A program made the position numbers and the translations under genes. From NCBI GenBank assembly GCA_040285745.1, contig JAUFOR010000002.1, forward strand, positions 1,798,001 through 1,862,000: 64,000 bases of DNA, written 5' to 3'. Positions 18,637 through 28,737 of this stretch are shown here, in pieces. Each line of letters starts with the position of its first letter. Positions within the stretch are counted from its first letter, which is position 1. Below the pieces are notes generated by a model. That model was not told the origin of the DNA and made no database searches. It was given only the letters and a program-made list of their open reading frames with translations. The stretch comes from Barthelona sp. PCE. Its lineage: Eukaryota > Metamonada: BaSk clade.

Positions 18637-20523
18637 TCAGTCAAACCTGCTAAATAAATTAAACATATCACACGTACATTCTGAGATAGCATCAGTTAGG
18701 TTTAAATTGATGTTGTCGATATGAACAGATGCCAAATTCTGGCTAAACCTTGCAACGCTCATTCTCACAGTAAACCCCTGTATATTCGTATCATAGCTGA
18801 CCAGGCACCCTGGCCCCACAGCTGCAATAGTCCTTCCGGAGTACTTGCACTTCTTGAAAGCGGACGACAACTGTAGCACTCTCTTACCTTCGTTCTCAAA
18901 TACGTATGTCTTACCCTTATGGAACACAGCACCCTGACCTACAAACAATGGAACGTAGTTCTCAACAACGTTACAAACATCTGCTACCATGACAGCATCA
19001 CTTGCAGATTCGAATCTCACAAAGTAATAAATCCTTTTACCGAAATTAATCACAGCCTCGTTGCAACAGAACGGATTCACGTACATACGGAAAATGTACT
19101 CATCTCCGAAATTATGTACAGCTGTGCCAGCTATCGTACCATTGGTTGCTAACCTAACAACCCTGACCTCGTGATCACCATATGACCAGACATTGTCCGA
19201 ACTGAGAGAAAAATTCAGTTCGTTAGTGATTGATCCGATGCATGAATCGTTCGACAGAAGATCGTAACCCCGCTTTGTTTTGCGAGGGATAACAATATGG
19301 TCACTGTTGAACTGTGCGACGCCACGCCCCCGCACCATCCGGTATCTTCCAACCTCATCATCACCAATATTCAATATCATCTCATCGCCTTGAACAGTCA
19401 CATATCTTGTGTTCCACTGCTGGGTTTTTACGTCATAGATCGGGTGTACCTGCAACAAACTACGTCCAGCGGCCCCACCGGGATTAAGAACAGTTAGACG
19501 ACCGCCATAAATGTCCCACAAAAGACGCTTCCCGGTAGATTCCTTAAGGTAAAAGAGATGGAGCCCTGTGGTCACCATGTTTTCCAGTTGTAGCAACTGT
19601 CCATCGCCCCGCAGTGAGAAGAAACCTTTCATCTTTGAGGCTGATGTCAGCAACGATATTTCAGTCCGGCCTCGACGATCGTTATGGATACTACTACACA
19701 GTAAACCACCCATCATTGCATATTGCGTATGATGCGGCATTCTTAAATAGTTAAACGGTTTAACATTTTCACCAACCAAAACAATAGCGTTGTACTGCAA
19801 GAAATCCGGACTATTCTTGTCTTGTAGCTGAAATGGAAGCTGAAACTCCAATGGAACGGAATGATACGAGCCATTTGTGACTTTATATGTGTGGAACATA
19901 CCTCCAGTTGAAAAAATAAAACTGCTCTTTCCTGGACTTCGGTTCAACGTATGATATTTTAATCCCTTAAGAGGATCATCAACCAACTGTGGTTCACCAT
20001 CTACCAGTGTAAGCACACTTCCAACCTCTCGGTTTCGATCATCTATCAGATAATATACGGAGTCTTGCTCAAAAACTAAAATCTGTCCCAGTAGAACTCC
20101 CGAAAAGTACTGCACATAACTTTCCTGATTAGTCTCCACGTCAAAGAAGCTTATGTAGCTCCTGCTTATATGAGACATGAAATATCGACGATTTAACATA
20201 CAGCCATTACTGTAATTCAATAAACCCATATCGAGTTCAGCGTAAGAGAACTCATACTTTTTGGTTAACTGGAGATCTCTGCCATCATACTCGAACAATT
20301 CAACCGTTCTAATACCATCATAAAATCCAAAGCGATACCAAACATTGGATTCCAACATACATGGCAATATTGGATGATCCTGCTTTTCACAATCGAGTAA
20401 GAATATGTCACGACCTTGCTTATCAATTCCCATAAACGTGTGTGTATTTAAATGATCATTGTTGCCAATAATAACGAGATTGCTATTAAATTTTCTGGTT
20501 CTGAGAGATTCTACAATCGGCAT
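18637..20523 (-). CDS. member 1 of an unrecognised ~628-residue paralogous family
   Basis: The 628-residue protein is soluble, with no signal peptide or membrane span. It is beta-rich throughout, with alternating hydrophobic strands and turns, suggesting propeller-like repeats (inference). It is paralogous to the genes at 43828-45705 and 47161-49047. Shared landmarks are the start MP(I/R), ELF-hhh around residue 80, and GCMLNRRYF around 108. Further ones are NRSPGKSSFI at ~195, a VFHKGKTYVFE segment at ~540, and an acidic/Cys C-terminus (AISECTCDMFNLF). Similar length and collinear motifs make homology clear although identity is low. I do not recognise the family. It converges exactly with COMMD5; its stop is TGA at 18637-18639. 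Confidence 0.85.
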   Translation of the reverse strand: MPIVESLRTRKFNSNLVIIGNNDHLNTHTFMGIDKQGRDIFLLDCEKQDHPILPCMLESNVWYRFGFYDGIRTVELFEYDGRDLQLTKKYEFSYAELDMGLLNYSNGCMLNRRYFMSHISRSYISFFDVETNQESYVQYFSGVLLGQILVFEQDSVYYLIDDRNREVGSVLTLVDGEPQLVDDPLKGLKYHTLNRSPGKSSFIFSTGGMFHTYKVTNGSYHSVPLEFQLPFQLQDKNSPDFLQYNAIVLVGENVKPFNYLRMPHHTQYAMMGGLLCSSIHNDRRGRTEISLLTSASKMKGFFSLRGDGQLLQLENMVTTGLHLFYLKESTGKRLLWDIYGGRLTVLNPGGAAGRSLLQVHPIYDVKTQQWNTRYVTVQGDEMILNIGDDEVGRYRMVRGRGVAQFNSDHIVIPRKTKRGYDLLSNDSCIGSITNELNFSLSSDNVWSYGDHEVRVVRLATNGTIAGTAVHNFGDEYIFRMYVNPFCCNEAVINFGKRIYYFVRFESASDAVMVADVCNVVENYVPLFVGQGAVFHKGKTYVFENEGKRVLQLSSAFKKCKYSGRTIAAVGPGCLVSYDTNIQGFTVRMSVARFSQNLASVHIDNINLNLTDAISECTCDMFNLFSRFD

Positions 20524-21996
20524 GTTGATGACAGTAATACAAAATTAACTCTCAAAATAATGAGAAAATGAAGAGATAAGGAGAAAAAGAAAAAACACCT
20601 CTTCTGTGTTATTGAAACATAATTATATTTAATCCTTCCTACTGACTCACATTTATTCACCCTGTTACTCACAAACAGCCCACAAAAAAGGTAACTGCAA
20701 AATTCACCTGAATACTTTCTATTCTCTTTCTGTCAAAATCAATAACAGAATCTTTGTGATCATAAGCATGAGTTATTTGAATTCCATAATGTAGAGTCAT
20801 CATATTCTAATTGAATGAAAAAATGAGGAAAATTTTCGAATCTGTCATTAAGCATGAATTATAACCGTCAAACATTCCTAAATCCTATTTTTGGGTTATT
20901 TTATGCTTTGAACCAGTTAAGTGTTCAATGCTATGACTTCACAGGGGCTGAGTTCTCTCGGATACATGCATGTTTACTGACAGATATCTAGTTGGATGGC
21001 GTGAATAAGTTCCTAAGCTCGAGGTCGGGTAATTGAGTTCCCACCCCATAAAAAATTGTAAAAAAGAGAAATCCGGAATGTACGATAAAGGACGTAATTC
21101 GGACAGCACATTCATGACTTCACAGGGGCTGAGTTCTCTCGGATACATGCATGTTTACTGACAGATATCTAGTTGGATGGCGTGAATAAGTTCCTAAGCT
21201 CGAGGTCGGGTAATTGAGTTCCCACCCCATAAAAAATAGTAAAAAAGAGAAATCCGGAATGTACGATAAAGGGCGTAATTCGGACAGCACATTCATGAGT
21301 CACAGATTCACTCTGCCATGAGTTCCGTCAACCACATGCTTCCATCATTCAACATGAAAAGTACAATCTCACACTTAAAAGCTTTATATACTTTTATCAT
21401 GCATCACATCCCGCACTTTATGCCCAAAAAATGGACACTTAACCCTAAAATTTGCAATTACGAATTCTATTCAAAAAAAAAGTTCACTTAATGCCATTAC
21501 GAACATTGCAGTTCGAGGACGAATTGGATCTATTAGACTGAAACAGGTAAAAGAAAGATTCACCCTGAGCTTTCTAATGGCGGTAGAATTAACTATCAAA
21601 AAAGGAAATAGAACCTTACAACTACAAAATTGTGGTGTTAGTGGCTTTAAACGGTGCAATATAAAGGGATAACCATCTAAAATTCTCACATACAAAAGCA
21701 ACATAGATATAATTTTAAAAATACTCTATTTTCATGTTTTTCATGTACGTATGCTCTTTTATGTGCAGTACTGTGTACTGTACATCGAAAAATGTTGACT
21801 AAATAATCTGAACACTTGAAATGCATAAGACTTTTGAAAACAAGATTCTATATTTTCAATGTTGTTCCTACTTCCCTTCTTCCAAGAATTCGATAAAGTA
21901 GGCAGTGAAATGAATGAAGTGTATAAAACAAAGCATCAAAACCAAACATCTAAAATTTCTTTTACTTCAATTACTATCACTACAATGAATTAAAAA
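20524..21996. other. long AT-rich intergenic region holding a 181-bp tandem repeat and a start-less open frame
   Basis: Nearly 1.5 kb lies without a confident gene. It contains two adjacent 181-bp units (20933-21294) and, downstream, a plus-strand frame open from 21379 to a TAA at 21670-21672 with no ATG near its start. The translation of that frame (for example RGRIGSIRLKQVKERF, then ELTIKKGNRTLQLQN) has coding-like character. It may be a gene relic or an unfound exon; no family is recognised. Confidence 0.45.
20933..21294. repeat. tandem duplication of a 181-bp unit with conserved hairpins
   Basis: Copy 1 is 20933-21113 and copy 2 is 21114-21294; they differ at about two positions. The unit is more GC-rich than its surroundings. 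Within each unit, TCCGGAATGTACG pairs with CGTAATTCGGA (21072-21103; 21253-21284), an 11-bp stem with two bulged G residues. One of the two differences falls in its loop. A second hairpin, GGTCGGG with CCCACC, is at 21023-21045 and 21204-21226. No long frame is conserved. A non-coding RNA gene pair or a satellite unit are both possible. Confidence 0.85.
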
Positions 21997-23238
21997 TTAG
22001 TCAGAAGCACACTCGTTGTTACGCTTGGTAACTCCTCTGATCTTTTGAGCAAAAATGCTGTTGGCCAAATCATCTGGCAACTGCACAATCTGCAGATTCT
22101 TATTTTCAATCATTGTGCTGTGGATACGACGGAGACCATCATCGCTGAACGGATTGTCCCTCATCGCAAGCTCGTTAAGGTTACAATTGGTGAGAGCAGC
22201 GAATTCCTGACCAATATCTGTGTCAGCAAGGCCTGTTGAAGATATATCCAGCGCCTTCAGCATGGGGCACATGGGTAACATCTCCATTAAGGCATTAAAG
22301 CCATCTTTTGTGAGGGGGGTTCCACTTAGCACCAAGTTTTCAATCTTTGTGTTGTTCACTAAGCTATCCAACACGTTAATGATACCATTACCTGCGCTCT
22401 GGCAGTTAAGAAGAGAAATCGAGCGTAAATGATGATATTTCAGGTATTTAGATAATTCTGTAAAGAAGTCCATTGTGAAACACAAACCAGATAGAATGAG
22501 CGTTTCAACCTTGCTTCCAACAAGTGCTTGGCCGAACACCTTGCCTGAGTTGCTGTCTAAGAAGCACGTATTCATCTCTCCAAAGGACATGAGCGTGATA
22601 GACTTTAAAGTGTGCTTGTTCTCAAGACCTCTGAAGAAATTGCTCATGAAATCTGTGGTGGTGATTGTCAACTGCAGCCATTCGGCACCACATAGAGAAA
22701 CATGTTGGCCAAAGAGCTTAGCAGAGAAAGAATCAAACTTGGGACGTTGGAGAATAACAAAAGATGTTTTCTTTCCTTCACAGATATCAAGTACGTCAAG
22801 CTCGGCCTCTTCCTCGTCCTCCTCGTCGCTGTCAAGGTCACTATCCAGATATGTACAACTCAAAAGAGGGTGTTGTGGATGCTGACTTTCGATCGAGGAC
22901 GTGGCAACAGGGTATAGGTCCGCTGCTACTGTTGGAGGCACATCGAACTCATCCGTTGGGAAGTATAGGGAGGAGATGTGTTGAATATCGGGGTATATTT
23001 TAAGGATTCGCTGAGCATACTTTGCACGACAACCTGGATTAGTCCATTCAAGCGTTTTCCTCTCCTGAAAGCTGCTGTCAACTGCATCTTTGAACTTCTT
23101 TGACACAAGACGAAGTCGCATCTTGTGATAATCACTCATATGCTCGATCAGACGTGATTCAATAGATTCGTTACTTTTTTGCCCCAGGTCTTGCCCTTCA
23201 GTATCGACAGGGAGTGCTGCAGATGATGTACAACCCAT
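21997..23238 (-). CDS. leucine-rich repeat protein with N-terminal acylation signal
   Basis: The 413-residue protein begins MGCTSS: Gly2 for N-myristoylation and Cys3 for palmitoylation, so it is probably tethered to the cytoplasmic face of a membrane. Residues ~28-60 (SRLIEHMSDYHKMRLRLVSKKFKD) look like an F-box-type helical motif. An acidic low-complexity stretch follows (SDLDSDEEDEEEAELD, ~133-150). Residues ~210-400 carry ribonuclease-inhibitor-type LRRs (for example KIENLVLSGTPLTKDGFNAL, then LKALDISSTGLADTDIG). Such proteins act as protein-interaction scaffolds; if the F-box is real it could be an SCF substrate receptor. Acylated F-box/LRR combinations exist elsewhere, but an orthologue is not identified. 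Confidence 0.8.
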   Translation of the reverse strand: MGCTSSAALPVDTEGQDLGQKSNESIESRLIEHMSDYHKMRLRLVSKKFKDAVDSSFQERKTLEWTNPGCRAKYAQRILKIYPDIQHISSLYFPTDEFDVPPTVAADLYPVATSSIESQHPQHPLLSCTYLDSDLDSDEEDEEEAELDVLDICEGKKTSFVILQRPKFDSFSAKLFGQHVSLCGAEWLQLTITTTDFMSNFFRGLENKHTLKSITLMSFGEMNTCFLDSNSGKVFGQALVGSKVETLILSGLCFTMDFFTELSKYLKYHHLRSISLLNCQSAGNGIINVLDSLVNNTKIENLVLSGTPLTKDGFNALMEMLPMCPMLKALDISSTGLADTDIGQEFAALTNCNLNELAMRDNPFSDDGLRRIHSTMIENKNLQIVQLPDDLANSIFAQKIRGVTKRNNECASD

Positions 23239-23408
23239 TTGTAAAGGATAAAAGAAGATATGAATAGTAAAGCATTAAGACCTGCAATTTTCATAATTTC
23301 ACATTGCTTTTCTTGGTACATGCTAGATAAATCACAGTTAAAATCCAGTCAGATATCCAAATTCTACTCTAACGTTGTTTTATTTTTTCACCACTTTTTC
23401 AAGCTCAA

Positions 23409-25478
23409 ATGAAGAATCTTGAGCAAATAGCCCGCGGTATCAGGGAGCACGAGGAGGATGAAGCACAATACATTGCAGGTCTCATCACTGAGATCAAAAA
23501 CGAAATTCGCCTCTCTCCAAGAGAGAAAATCAATGCTGTTGAGAAGCTCATCTACCTTCAGATGTTTGGCTTCGATATTACGTTTGCTGCATTCCCTATT
23601 CTTGAAATTTGCGCCTTAAAGGCATTCCATGCAAAGAGGGTCGGTTACTCTGCCATGATCAGCTCTTTCAACAACGACACACGTGCTCTCGTCATGACTC
23701 CATCCCAGTTCCGCAAGGACCTCGCCTGTCGTGATGACAAGGTGCAGAGCGTTGCACTTTCCGCGCTAGCAAAAGTTGTCTCCCCAGAGATCGCCCCCTA
23801 TCTCGTTGATGATGTACTTTCCCTGTCCAATTCGACCCACCCACACATCCAACGTAAGGCCTTGTGTGCTCTCTTCAGGATTCTAGTCAACAAGCCAGAT
23901 GCGCTTTCTGTCGTCTTCCAAAGAATCGTTAGCAAGCTGAAGTCCGACGACTGGTCGGTCGTGCAGGTTGCGGTAAACATCCTGTGTGAGTTGTGCGTCC
24001 GTAACCCTTCTGCTTACATTCAAACGGCTCCGCCCTTATATAAGATTATGACGGATACGGCAATCCGAGACAGGCCGATCATGCTTGTCAAACTTCTTAA
24101 GATATTCCGCGCTTTCCTAAAGGCAGAGCCCAAACTGAAGAAGAAGCTAGTGAGTCCTTTGCAGCAATTTTTGAACGGGCAGTACCCACTCTCTGTCACG
24201 CTTGAAGCTCTCTTTTGTGTTGTTGAGTCGTTCTCCAGCAGTAGATCGCTGCTGCAACGCGCTCTAGAGCTCCTACAACAGTACCTTGAGGATGACGGCG
24301 AGAACTCCACCAACTTACATTACTGTGCACTTGAGCTCATGGTTCCTCTTATCGAAACAGCTGGTGGACTTCTTGAGAAGCACCGCAGACTGGTGATCAA
24401 CTGTCTCAACTCAAAAGACAACAGTATCCAACTCAAAGCCCTTAAGGTCGTTGAGCAGTTGGTTGATGAGGACTGCATCGAGGATATTGTTCAGCGTCTA
24501 ATCGAGATTGCTCAGCTTTCTTCTATTGATAACCGTATTCCCGTTCGTATCATTGAGGCTGTTCTCCGTATGATTACCCGCGATAGTTATGCCGACGTCC
24601 CAGACTTTGACTGGTTGCTTTCCACTTTCCAGCACATTGCCTTGCTCAAATGTTGCATCCCCGTTGACCAGGTTGCACTCGAGTTCAGGCAGTTCGTGCT
24701 CAGGTGTGAGGACATCCAGGAAGATGCCGCACGCATCGCCAAAACAATTCTCCTTCACATGGACAAGGATCCCAAGCAGACCGAGCTGATGTCCACGTGC
24801 TTCTTTATTGTGGGCGAGTTTGGATCCATCGAAGATGACTTCGACCTTGATATCATCGTTCCACAGTCGGCACAGTCGGCCCAGTTGACTGCAATGTTTA
24901 AAATTTCGACAAAGATGAATGAGCCTGATCGCTTCAGCACTTTTTACGACCGTTATCTTTACAGCGTATACAGTGACATCCAGTGGCACGCAGCGTACTA
25001 CGGTTGTCTTTCGAAAATGAAAGACGATGCGGTGGGTCTTGGTGCTCTCTTTGAGAACAAATTAAATGCGGTTAGCAAAACAGCTCAGGAACGCGTCGCC
25101 GCACCATTCGACCTTACCACATTCCTTGTTGCGGAGGCTGCTGCTATTGTCGCGAAACCCGCTGATAAAGAGGAAGAGGAGGTAATTATAAAAAAGAAGC
25201 GAAGAAGAAAGAAGAGAAGATCAAAGGAAGAGGCTGAAGAACCTATTGCTTCTCCTATCACATCTCCTGCAAGTCCTACAAAGCGTAGAAGGCGTAGAAG
25301 GTTGAAACTCGCTGATGTTGAGGATATTGATGCTCAGCCCAACACCCCTGCCTCTGACAAGAAGGAAGAAAATGTTTTTTCAATGAATCCCGTACTTGAT
25401 GAAGAGAAAGAGGAGAAAGAGGAAGAGCAGCCAAAGAAAAAGAAGAAACGCAGACGCAAAAAGCGTTCTGCCGAATAA
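23409..25478 (+). CDS. AP3D1: AP-3 adaptor complex delta subunit
   Basis: The 689-residue protein starts NLEQIARGIREHEEDEAQYI, matching the AP-3 delta start NLQDLVRGIRxHKxDEAKYI. It continues with the adaptin trunk of HEAT-like helices: KLIYLQMFGFDITFAAF, RVGYSAMISSF, then QRKALCALFRI and NILCELCVRNP, up to about residue 560. The C-terminal ~120 residues are charged, with KKKRRRKKRR-type runs and acidic patches, like the hinge of AP3D. The usual ear domain is lacking, and the protein is about half to two-thirds the size of animal delta. AP-3 sorts cargo from endosomes or Golgi to lysosome-like organelles. The ATG follows CACCACTTTTTCAAG, the recurrent promoter-like element. Confidence 0.9.
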   Translation: MKNLEQIARGIREHEEDEAQYIAGLITEIKNEIRLSPREKINAVEKLIYLQMFGFDITFAAFPILEICALKAFHAKRVGYSAMISSFNNDTRALVMTPSQFRKDLACRDDKVQSVALSALAKVVSPEIAPYLVDDVLSLSNSTHPHIQRKALCALFRILVNKPDALSVVFQRIVSKLKSDDWSVVQVAVNILCELCVRNPSAYIQTAPPLYKIMTDTAIRDRPIMLVKLLKIFRAFLKAEPKLKKKLVSPLQQFLNGQYPLSVTLEALFCVVESFSSSRSLLQRALELLQQYLEDDGENSTNLHYCALELMVPLIETAGGLLEKHRRLVINCLNSKDNSIQLKALKVVEQLVDEDCIEDIVQRLIEIAQLSSIDNRIPVRIIEAVLRMITRDSYADVPDFDWLLSTFQHIALLKCCIPVDQVALEFRQFVLRCEDIQEDAARIAKTILLHMDKDPKQTELMSTCFFIVGEFGSIEDDFDLDIIVPQSAQSAQLTAMFKISTKMNEPDRFSTFYDRYLYSVYSDIQWHAAYYGCLSKMKDDAVGLGALFENKLNAVSKTAQERVAAPFDLTTFLVAEAAAIVAKPADKEEEEVIIKKKRRRKKRRSKEEAEEPIASPITSPASPTKRRRRRRLKLADVEDIDAQPNTPASDKKEENVFSMNPVLDEEKEEKEEEQPKKKKKRRRKKRSAE

Positions 25479-25519
25479 TTCTAGTAAATGAGTTAACTAA
25501 TCATTTTTATTCTAACAAA

Positions 25520-25933
25520 TCAGAAGATTTCGTCGAAATAAGCTTCGATCTTCCACCTGATGCAGTCATAATCGGGTATACGCCAACCTTCAGCATCCCT
25601 CTTAATCATACAAGCACGTCTAATTTTACCATAAGTTGTGTAACAAGCTGGAGATACTGGGAATTCGTCACCAATAGCTACGCAAAAATCCAAACATGGC
25701 TGTTCCAGTCGACTCCAGCCTTGTGCAGGCTTGAATTTGCACCATCTATACCAGCTAGCGTATTTACGAGCGCTAGAAGTTCCTTTCTTGTAACAAACCT
25801 TTAAACACGGCTTGTAAACTGTAGACCATCCCTCAGCATCTTCAGCAATTCTGCAGATTGATTCACATGATGCAGCAACAAATGAACAACTAGAAAGAAG
25901 GCACACTAAAATTAAAAGTGTTTTTGTGTCCAT
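25520..25933 (-). CDS. small secreted ten-cysteine protein (paralogue A)
   Basis: From the ATG at 25931-25933 the protein has 137 residues: a signal peptide (TLLILVCLLSSCSFVAA) and a mature domain with ten cysteines. The order is C-x3-C, C-x3-C, C, C-x3-C, C, C, C: the triplets CESIC, CLKVC and CLDFC recur. The same pattern appears in the neighbour at 26358-26738, so the two are tandem paralogues. DAEGW occurs twice (near the start and end of the mature part), hinting at internal repetition. Disulphide-stabilised extracellular or granule protein is the likely nature. No known family is recognised. An upstream in-frame ATG (26012-26014) would hide the signal peptide and is rejected. Confidence 0.8.
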   Translation of the reverse strand: MDTKTLLILVCLLSSCSFVAASCESICRIAEDAEGWSTVYKPCLKVCYKKGTSSARKYASWYRWCKFKPAQGWSRLEQPCLDFCVAIGDEFPVSPACYTTYGKIRRACMIKRDAEGWRIPDYDCIRWKIEAYFDEIF

Positions 25934-26357
25934 GGTGAATAAAATATCCCTGCTAATAAAAATAGAATACCTCTTTTGAAAAGGTAAAGAAAAAATTTTG
26001 CAAGATATTAACATTTGTTCTGTCTTGATAAACAGTTTACTCGCATGTTTTCAACCATATCTCATCCATTGAGGTAAATGAGAAATGAATTTGAAGGAAA
26101 TAAGTATGCCGGAGTTAAAAATTATTGTCTAATTTCATTATACACATATAGCAATGTAAATCTCGGTTGTAATAACCTGTATATCTAACTGTTCTATCTT
26201 TACGTTTGCCTATAAGTTCCAAAAAATGGCAGAAAAGAATCTTCCTCACTCCTGGCAGATTACAACTCACATTACAGGATGCTAACTATACGGTGAGGTC
26301 GTGTGGATATTAAAAGTATGCCATGAAAAAAAAATTCTTCATTTACTAATATTAATG
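25934..26357. other. intergenic between the Cys-rich paralogues
   Basis: This AT-rich spacer of 424 bases holds the promoter of the downstream Cys-rich gene and the 3' region of the other. I see no open frame or RNA gene. Confidence 0.5.
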
Positions 26358-26738
26358 TTAGAAATCATAGGTGAAACCGATGGAGATCTTGTTGACGGCT
26401 GATTTAACACACTGAACATCGACGTAGGTGTCAATACTGTACTTCTTGAGGAAGGTGCACTGTCTAACGGCGCGAGCAAACCTTGTTGTGCATGCGACGG
26501 GATTGGACTCAGCTAAACAGACGCTGTAGCAGTAATCCCTGACCTGATAAGGCTTACACTTTCCCTCTATGGCCCAGTAGTCTTTAGGGTCTCCACCTGA
26601 AGCACAATGCTTAAGACATCTGGAAGAATAGAGCTGAATACCCGATTTAGTAGTATAAGTGCATGGACCATAACAAGAAGCGTTTGCTGCCATGGCAGAA
26701 ACTACCAAAGACAGGCAAATTAAAAGCAAAAATTTCAT
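26358..26738 (-). CDS. small secreted ten-cysteine protein (paralogue B)
   Basis: The 126-residue protein has a clear signal peptide (KFLLLICLSLVVSAMAA) and ten cysteines in the mature part. These include three C-x3-C triplets, CYGPC, CLKHC and CYSVC, in the same order and near-same spacing as in the gene at 25520-25933. Residue identity outside the cysteines is low, so the pair is an old tandem duplication or a fast-evolving family. The C-terminus is ISIGFTYDF, without an anchor or retention signal. Secretion into the medium or into granules is expected. No family is recognised. Confidence 0.82.
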   Translation of the reverse strand: MKFLLLICLSLVVSAMAANASCYGPCTYTTKSGIQLYSSRCLKHCASGGDPKDYWAIEGKCKPYQVRDYCYSVCLAESNPVACTTRFARAVRQCTFLKKYSIDTYVDVQCVKSAVNKISIGFTYDF

Positions 26739-27927
26739 TTGAAGAAGGAGATAAACTTTAAAGCATATATATCTTCTTTAAGAAGGACATGATTACATAC
26801 AGCACACCATGTACACATAGAATATACTGAAAGCTAATAGTGATACAAAAACTTTATTGGTTTACGTGTTCACGTGAATCTTACTAAATGCATCATATTC
26901 CAGCTTTTTTTAATAGTAGAGGCACCGTTTAAGCAATTTAAAAAGCTTGGAGATATTGTACAAAGAAAAAGGAAAACTTTTCTTTCTATCGATACCGTTA
27001 GAAACTAAAAGTATAACATTTCAAATTTGTTTCAAAGACAAGATTCATAGTCTGGTGAGAATTGATGGCAATGCTAAATAAGCTAAGCAAATATTAAACA
27101 AACTTAAAAAAAGTATCTCTACCCATTTCATTTGAAGGAGTTGTAAAATAAAATATGGTTGCAAATATTATTTCTATTTTATATTAATGATTGAATCTCC
27201 TTCTAATTATGGGTAATTGTTCGTTTGGATGGCTATCTTTTAAAATGTGAATATTTAGAAAAGTAGACTTTTCACTAATGCAGGTTCCCAATTTTTGTTT
27301 TTTTTTTTACTTTTATCTGCCTAAAGGTGTTTAATACTACATTATATTGCTTTTTGGACATTTTTTATGCAGATGTCTCTTCTCTAAAATTATTTACATT
27401 CTAAAAATCATTGCAGTTACATATGAATTCCTTTGATTTTCGTTTAAGAAAGTTTAATATTAGATATGTACTGTTTTTACCACATAAAGAAGAAATTAAA
27501 GCATAAAGAAGTGAAGAAATTTTCTTGCAGGTATTAATATTCGTAGTAATCAAATTCTTAAAGAGGTATAAAAATTTCATTCAGTTGTATAATACAAATT
27601 GGAGTAGCTATGAAGAATCCAGTTGAAATTTTGGTCTAAAAATTTTCTTTTCCTTTAGAAGAGTATACACCTGTTTTTGTGGATTACTGTCGAGTTATTA
27701 TAGTTTAATGTGAATACTAAATCCATGGGTCTTAATTTTGGACATAGAAACATTTTCCTATCATATGTGCAATTATCATAGATTTTATTAACTTTATTGG
27801 TCAGAAAATATAGATAAACTCCCATAGATAGTAAAGAATTCATTAATAAACAAATATATGTGAATACTGTGAAGAAATGTTTGCTTATCCAAGAATTACG
27901 TTGAAAAATTTACTATGTACAAAAGAA
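26739..27927. other. 1.2-kb AT-rich gene-less stretch
   Basis: Very AT-rich DNA with homopolymer runs (for example T12 near 27299-27310). A 62-codon frame (27655-27843) has no coding character. I found no tRNA fold, snRNA landmark or repeat longer than chance. It may hold regulatory sequence for the Cys-rich genes. Confidence 0.45.
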
Positions 27928-28737
27928 CTACCTCTTTCTGATGTCACTATCAATAACTTGATCCAGATCAGGATAATTACCGAAATCTTCTTGAATTTGT
28001 TCATTCTGTGATACCTTGGGCTCAGGAACATCAGGAATCTTGGGCTTCACTGGTGCACTGGGCTTTATGGACACCTCTTTGGTCGGGTTAGTAGAAATAT
28101 CAACTGAATCAAATATCATTGGAAGAGATTTCTTTAAATTCTCAACTCTGAAATCACCTGGAGCGTTTGTGATATCGGGACGCTTCTTAACAGGGGAGTT
28201 CTCATGGTGACGGTCCATCTCTGGGAGTATGTTGTTGATTAACGTCGTAAGACTCAAAAGATTGGCATACTTGGAAACATAGTTAAGTACTTCTTTTGCC
28301 TTAGAAAGGATGTTTGAAACCAGAGTACTCTTGAATTCATCAGATATCCGGTCAAAAACAGGTTGAATATGCTTGTAAGACTGGATTAAATGTAAATAAA
28401 CAACGTTTATGAATCCTGTACTCTCGATATTTAAGAGCAAGAAGAATGTGAACTTTATCAGACCAAAAAACGGGATGATCCAGCTTAAAAGAGTTAAAAT
28501 AGGTGTGATACAAACGTAAACACTAAACACAAGCCAGTACTTTAATAAATACTCGTGCTCTGGCATTTTCTGGTTCTGCACGACCTGTGATTGAGGCTTT
28601 GATGGTGTGGATGGATCATAATATATGCTGTCTGTTTTATCCAAAATTGGCGCACCTTTCATGATGTATTGAAGTGTTTTATACGCGGGCCACACGGCCC
28701 CTAGCCCAATTAATGTCAATTCGAAAACCCACCCCAT
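27928..28737 (-). CDS. TB2/DP1/HVA22 (REEP/Yop1) family ER-shaping protein
   Basis: The 269-residue protein has the family core in its first half. GLGAVWPAYKTLQYI (family: GxxYPAYxSxKAI) is followed by LKYWLVFSVYVCITPILTLLSWIIPFF (family: WLxYWxVFxxFxxxExxxxxxLxWxPFY). A further hydrophobic hairpin, then VVYLHLIQSYK, completes it. These hairpins insert as wedges and curve tubular ER membrane. A helical segment follows (~120-160) and then a Pro/Lys-rich cytosolic tail (PSAPVKPKIPDVPEPK) ending acidic. The length and tail resemble REEP1-4 more than short Yop1/REEP5, where the tail contacts microtubules; that last point is inference. Confidence 0.85.
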   Translation of the reverse strand: MGWVFELTLIGLGAVWPAYKTLQYIMKGAPILDKTDSIYYDPSTPSKPQSQVVQNQKMPEHEYLLKYWLVFSVYVCITPILTLLSWIIPFFGLIKFTFFLLLNIESTGFINVVYLHLIQSYKHIQPVFDRISDEFKSTLVSNILSKAKEVLNYVSKYANLLSLTTLINNILPEMDRHHENSPVKKRPDITNAPGDFRVENLKKSLPMIFDSVDISTNPTKEVSIKPSAPVKPKIPDVPEPKVSQNEQIQEDFGNYPDLDQVIDSDIRKR

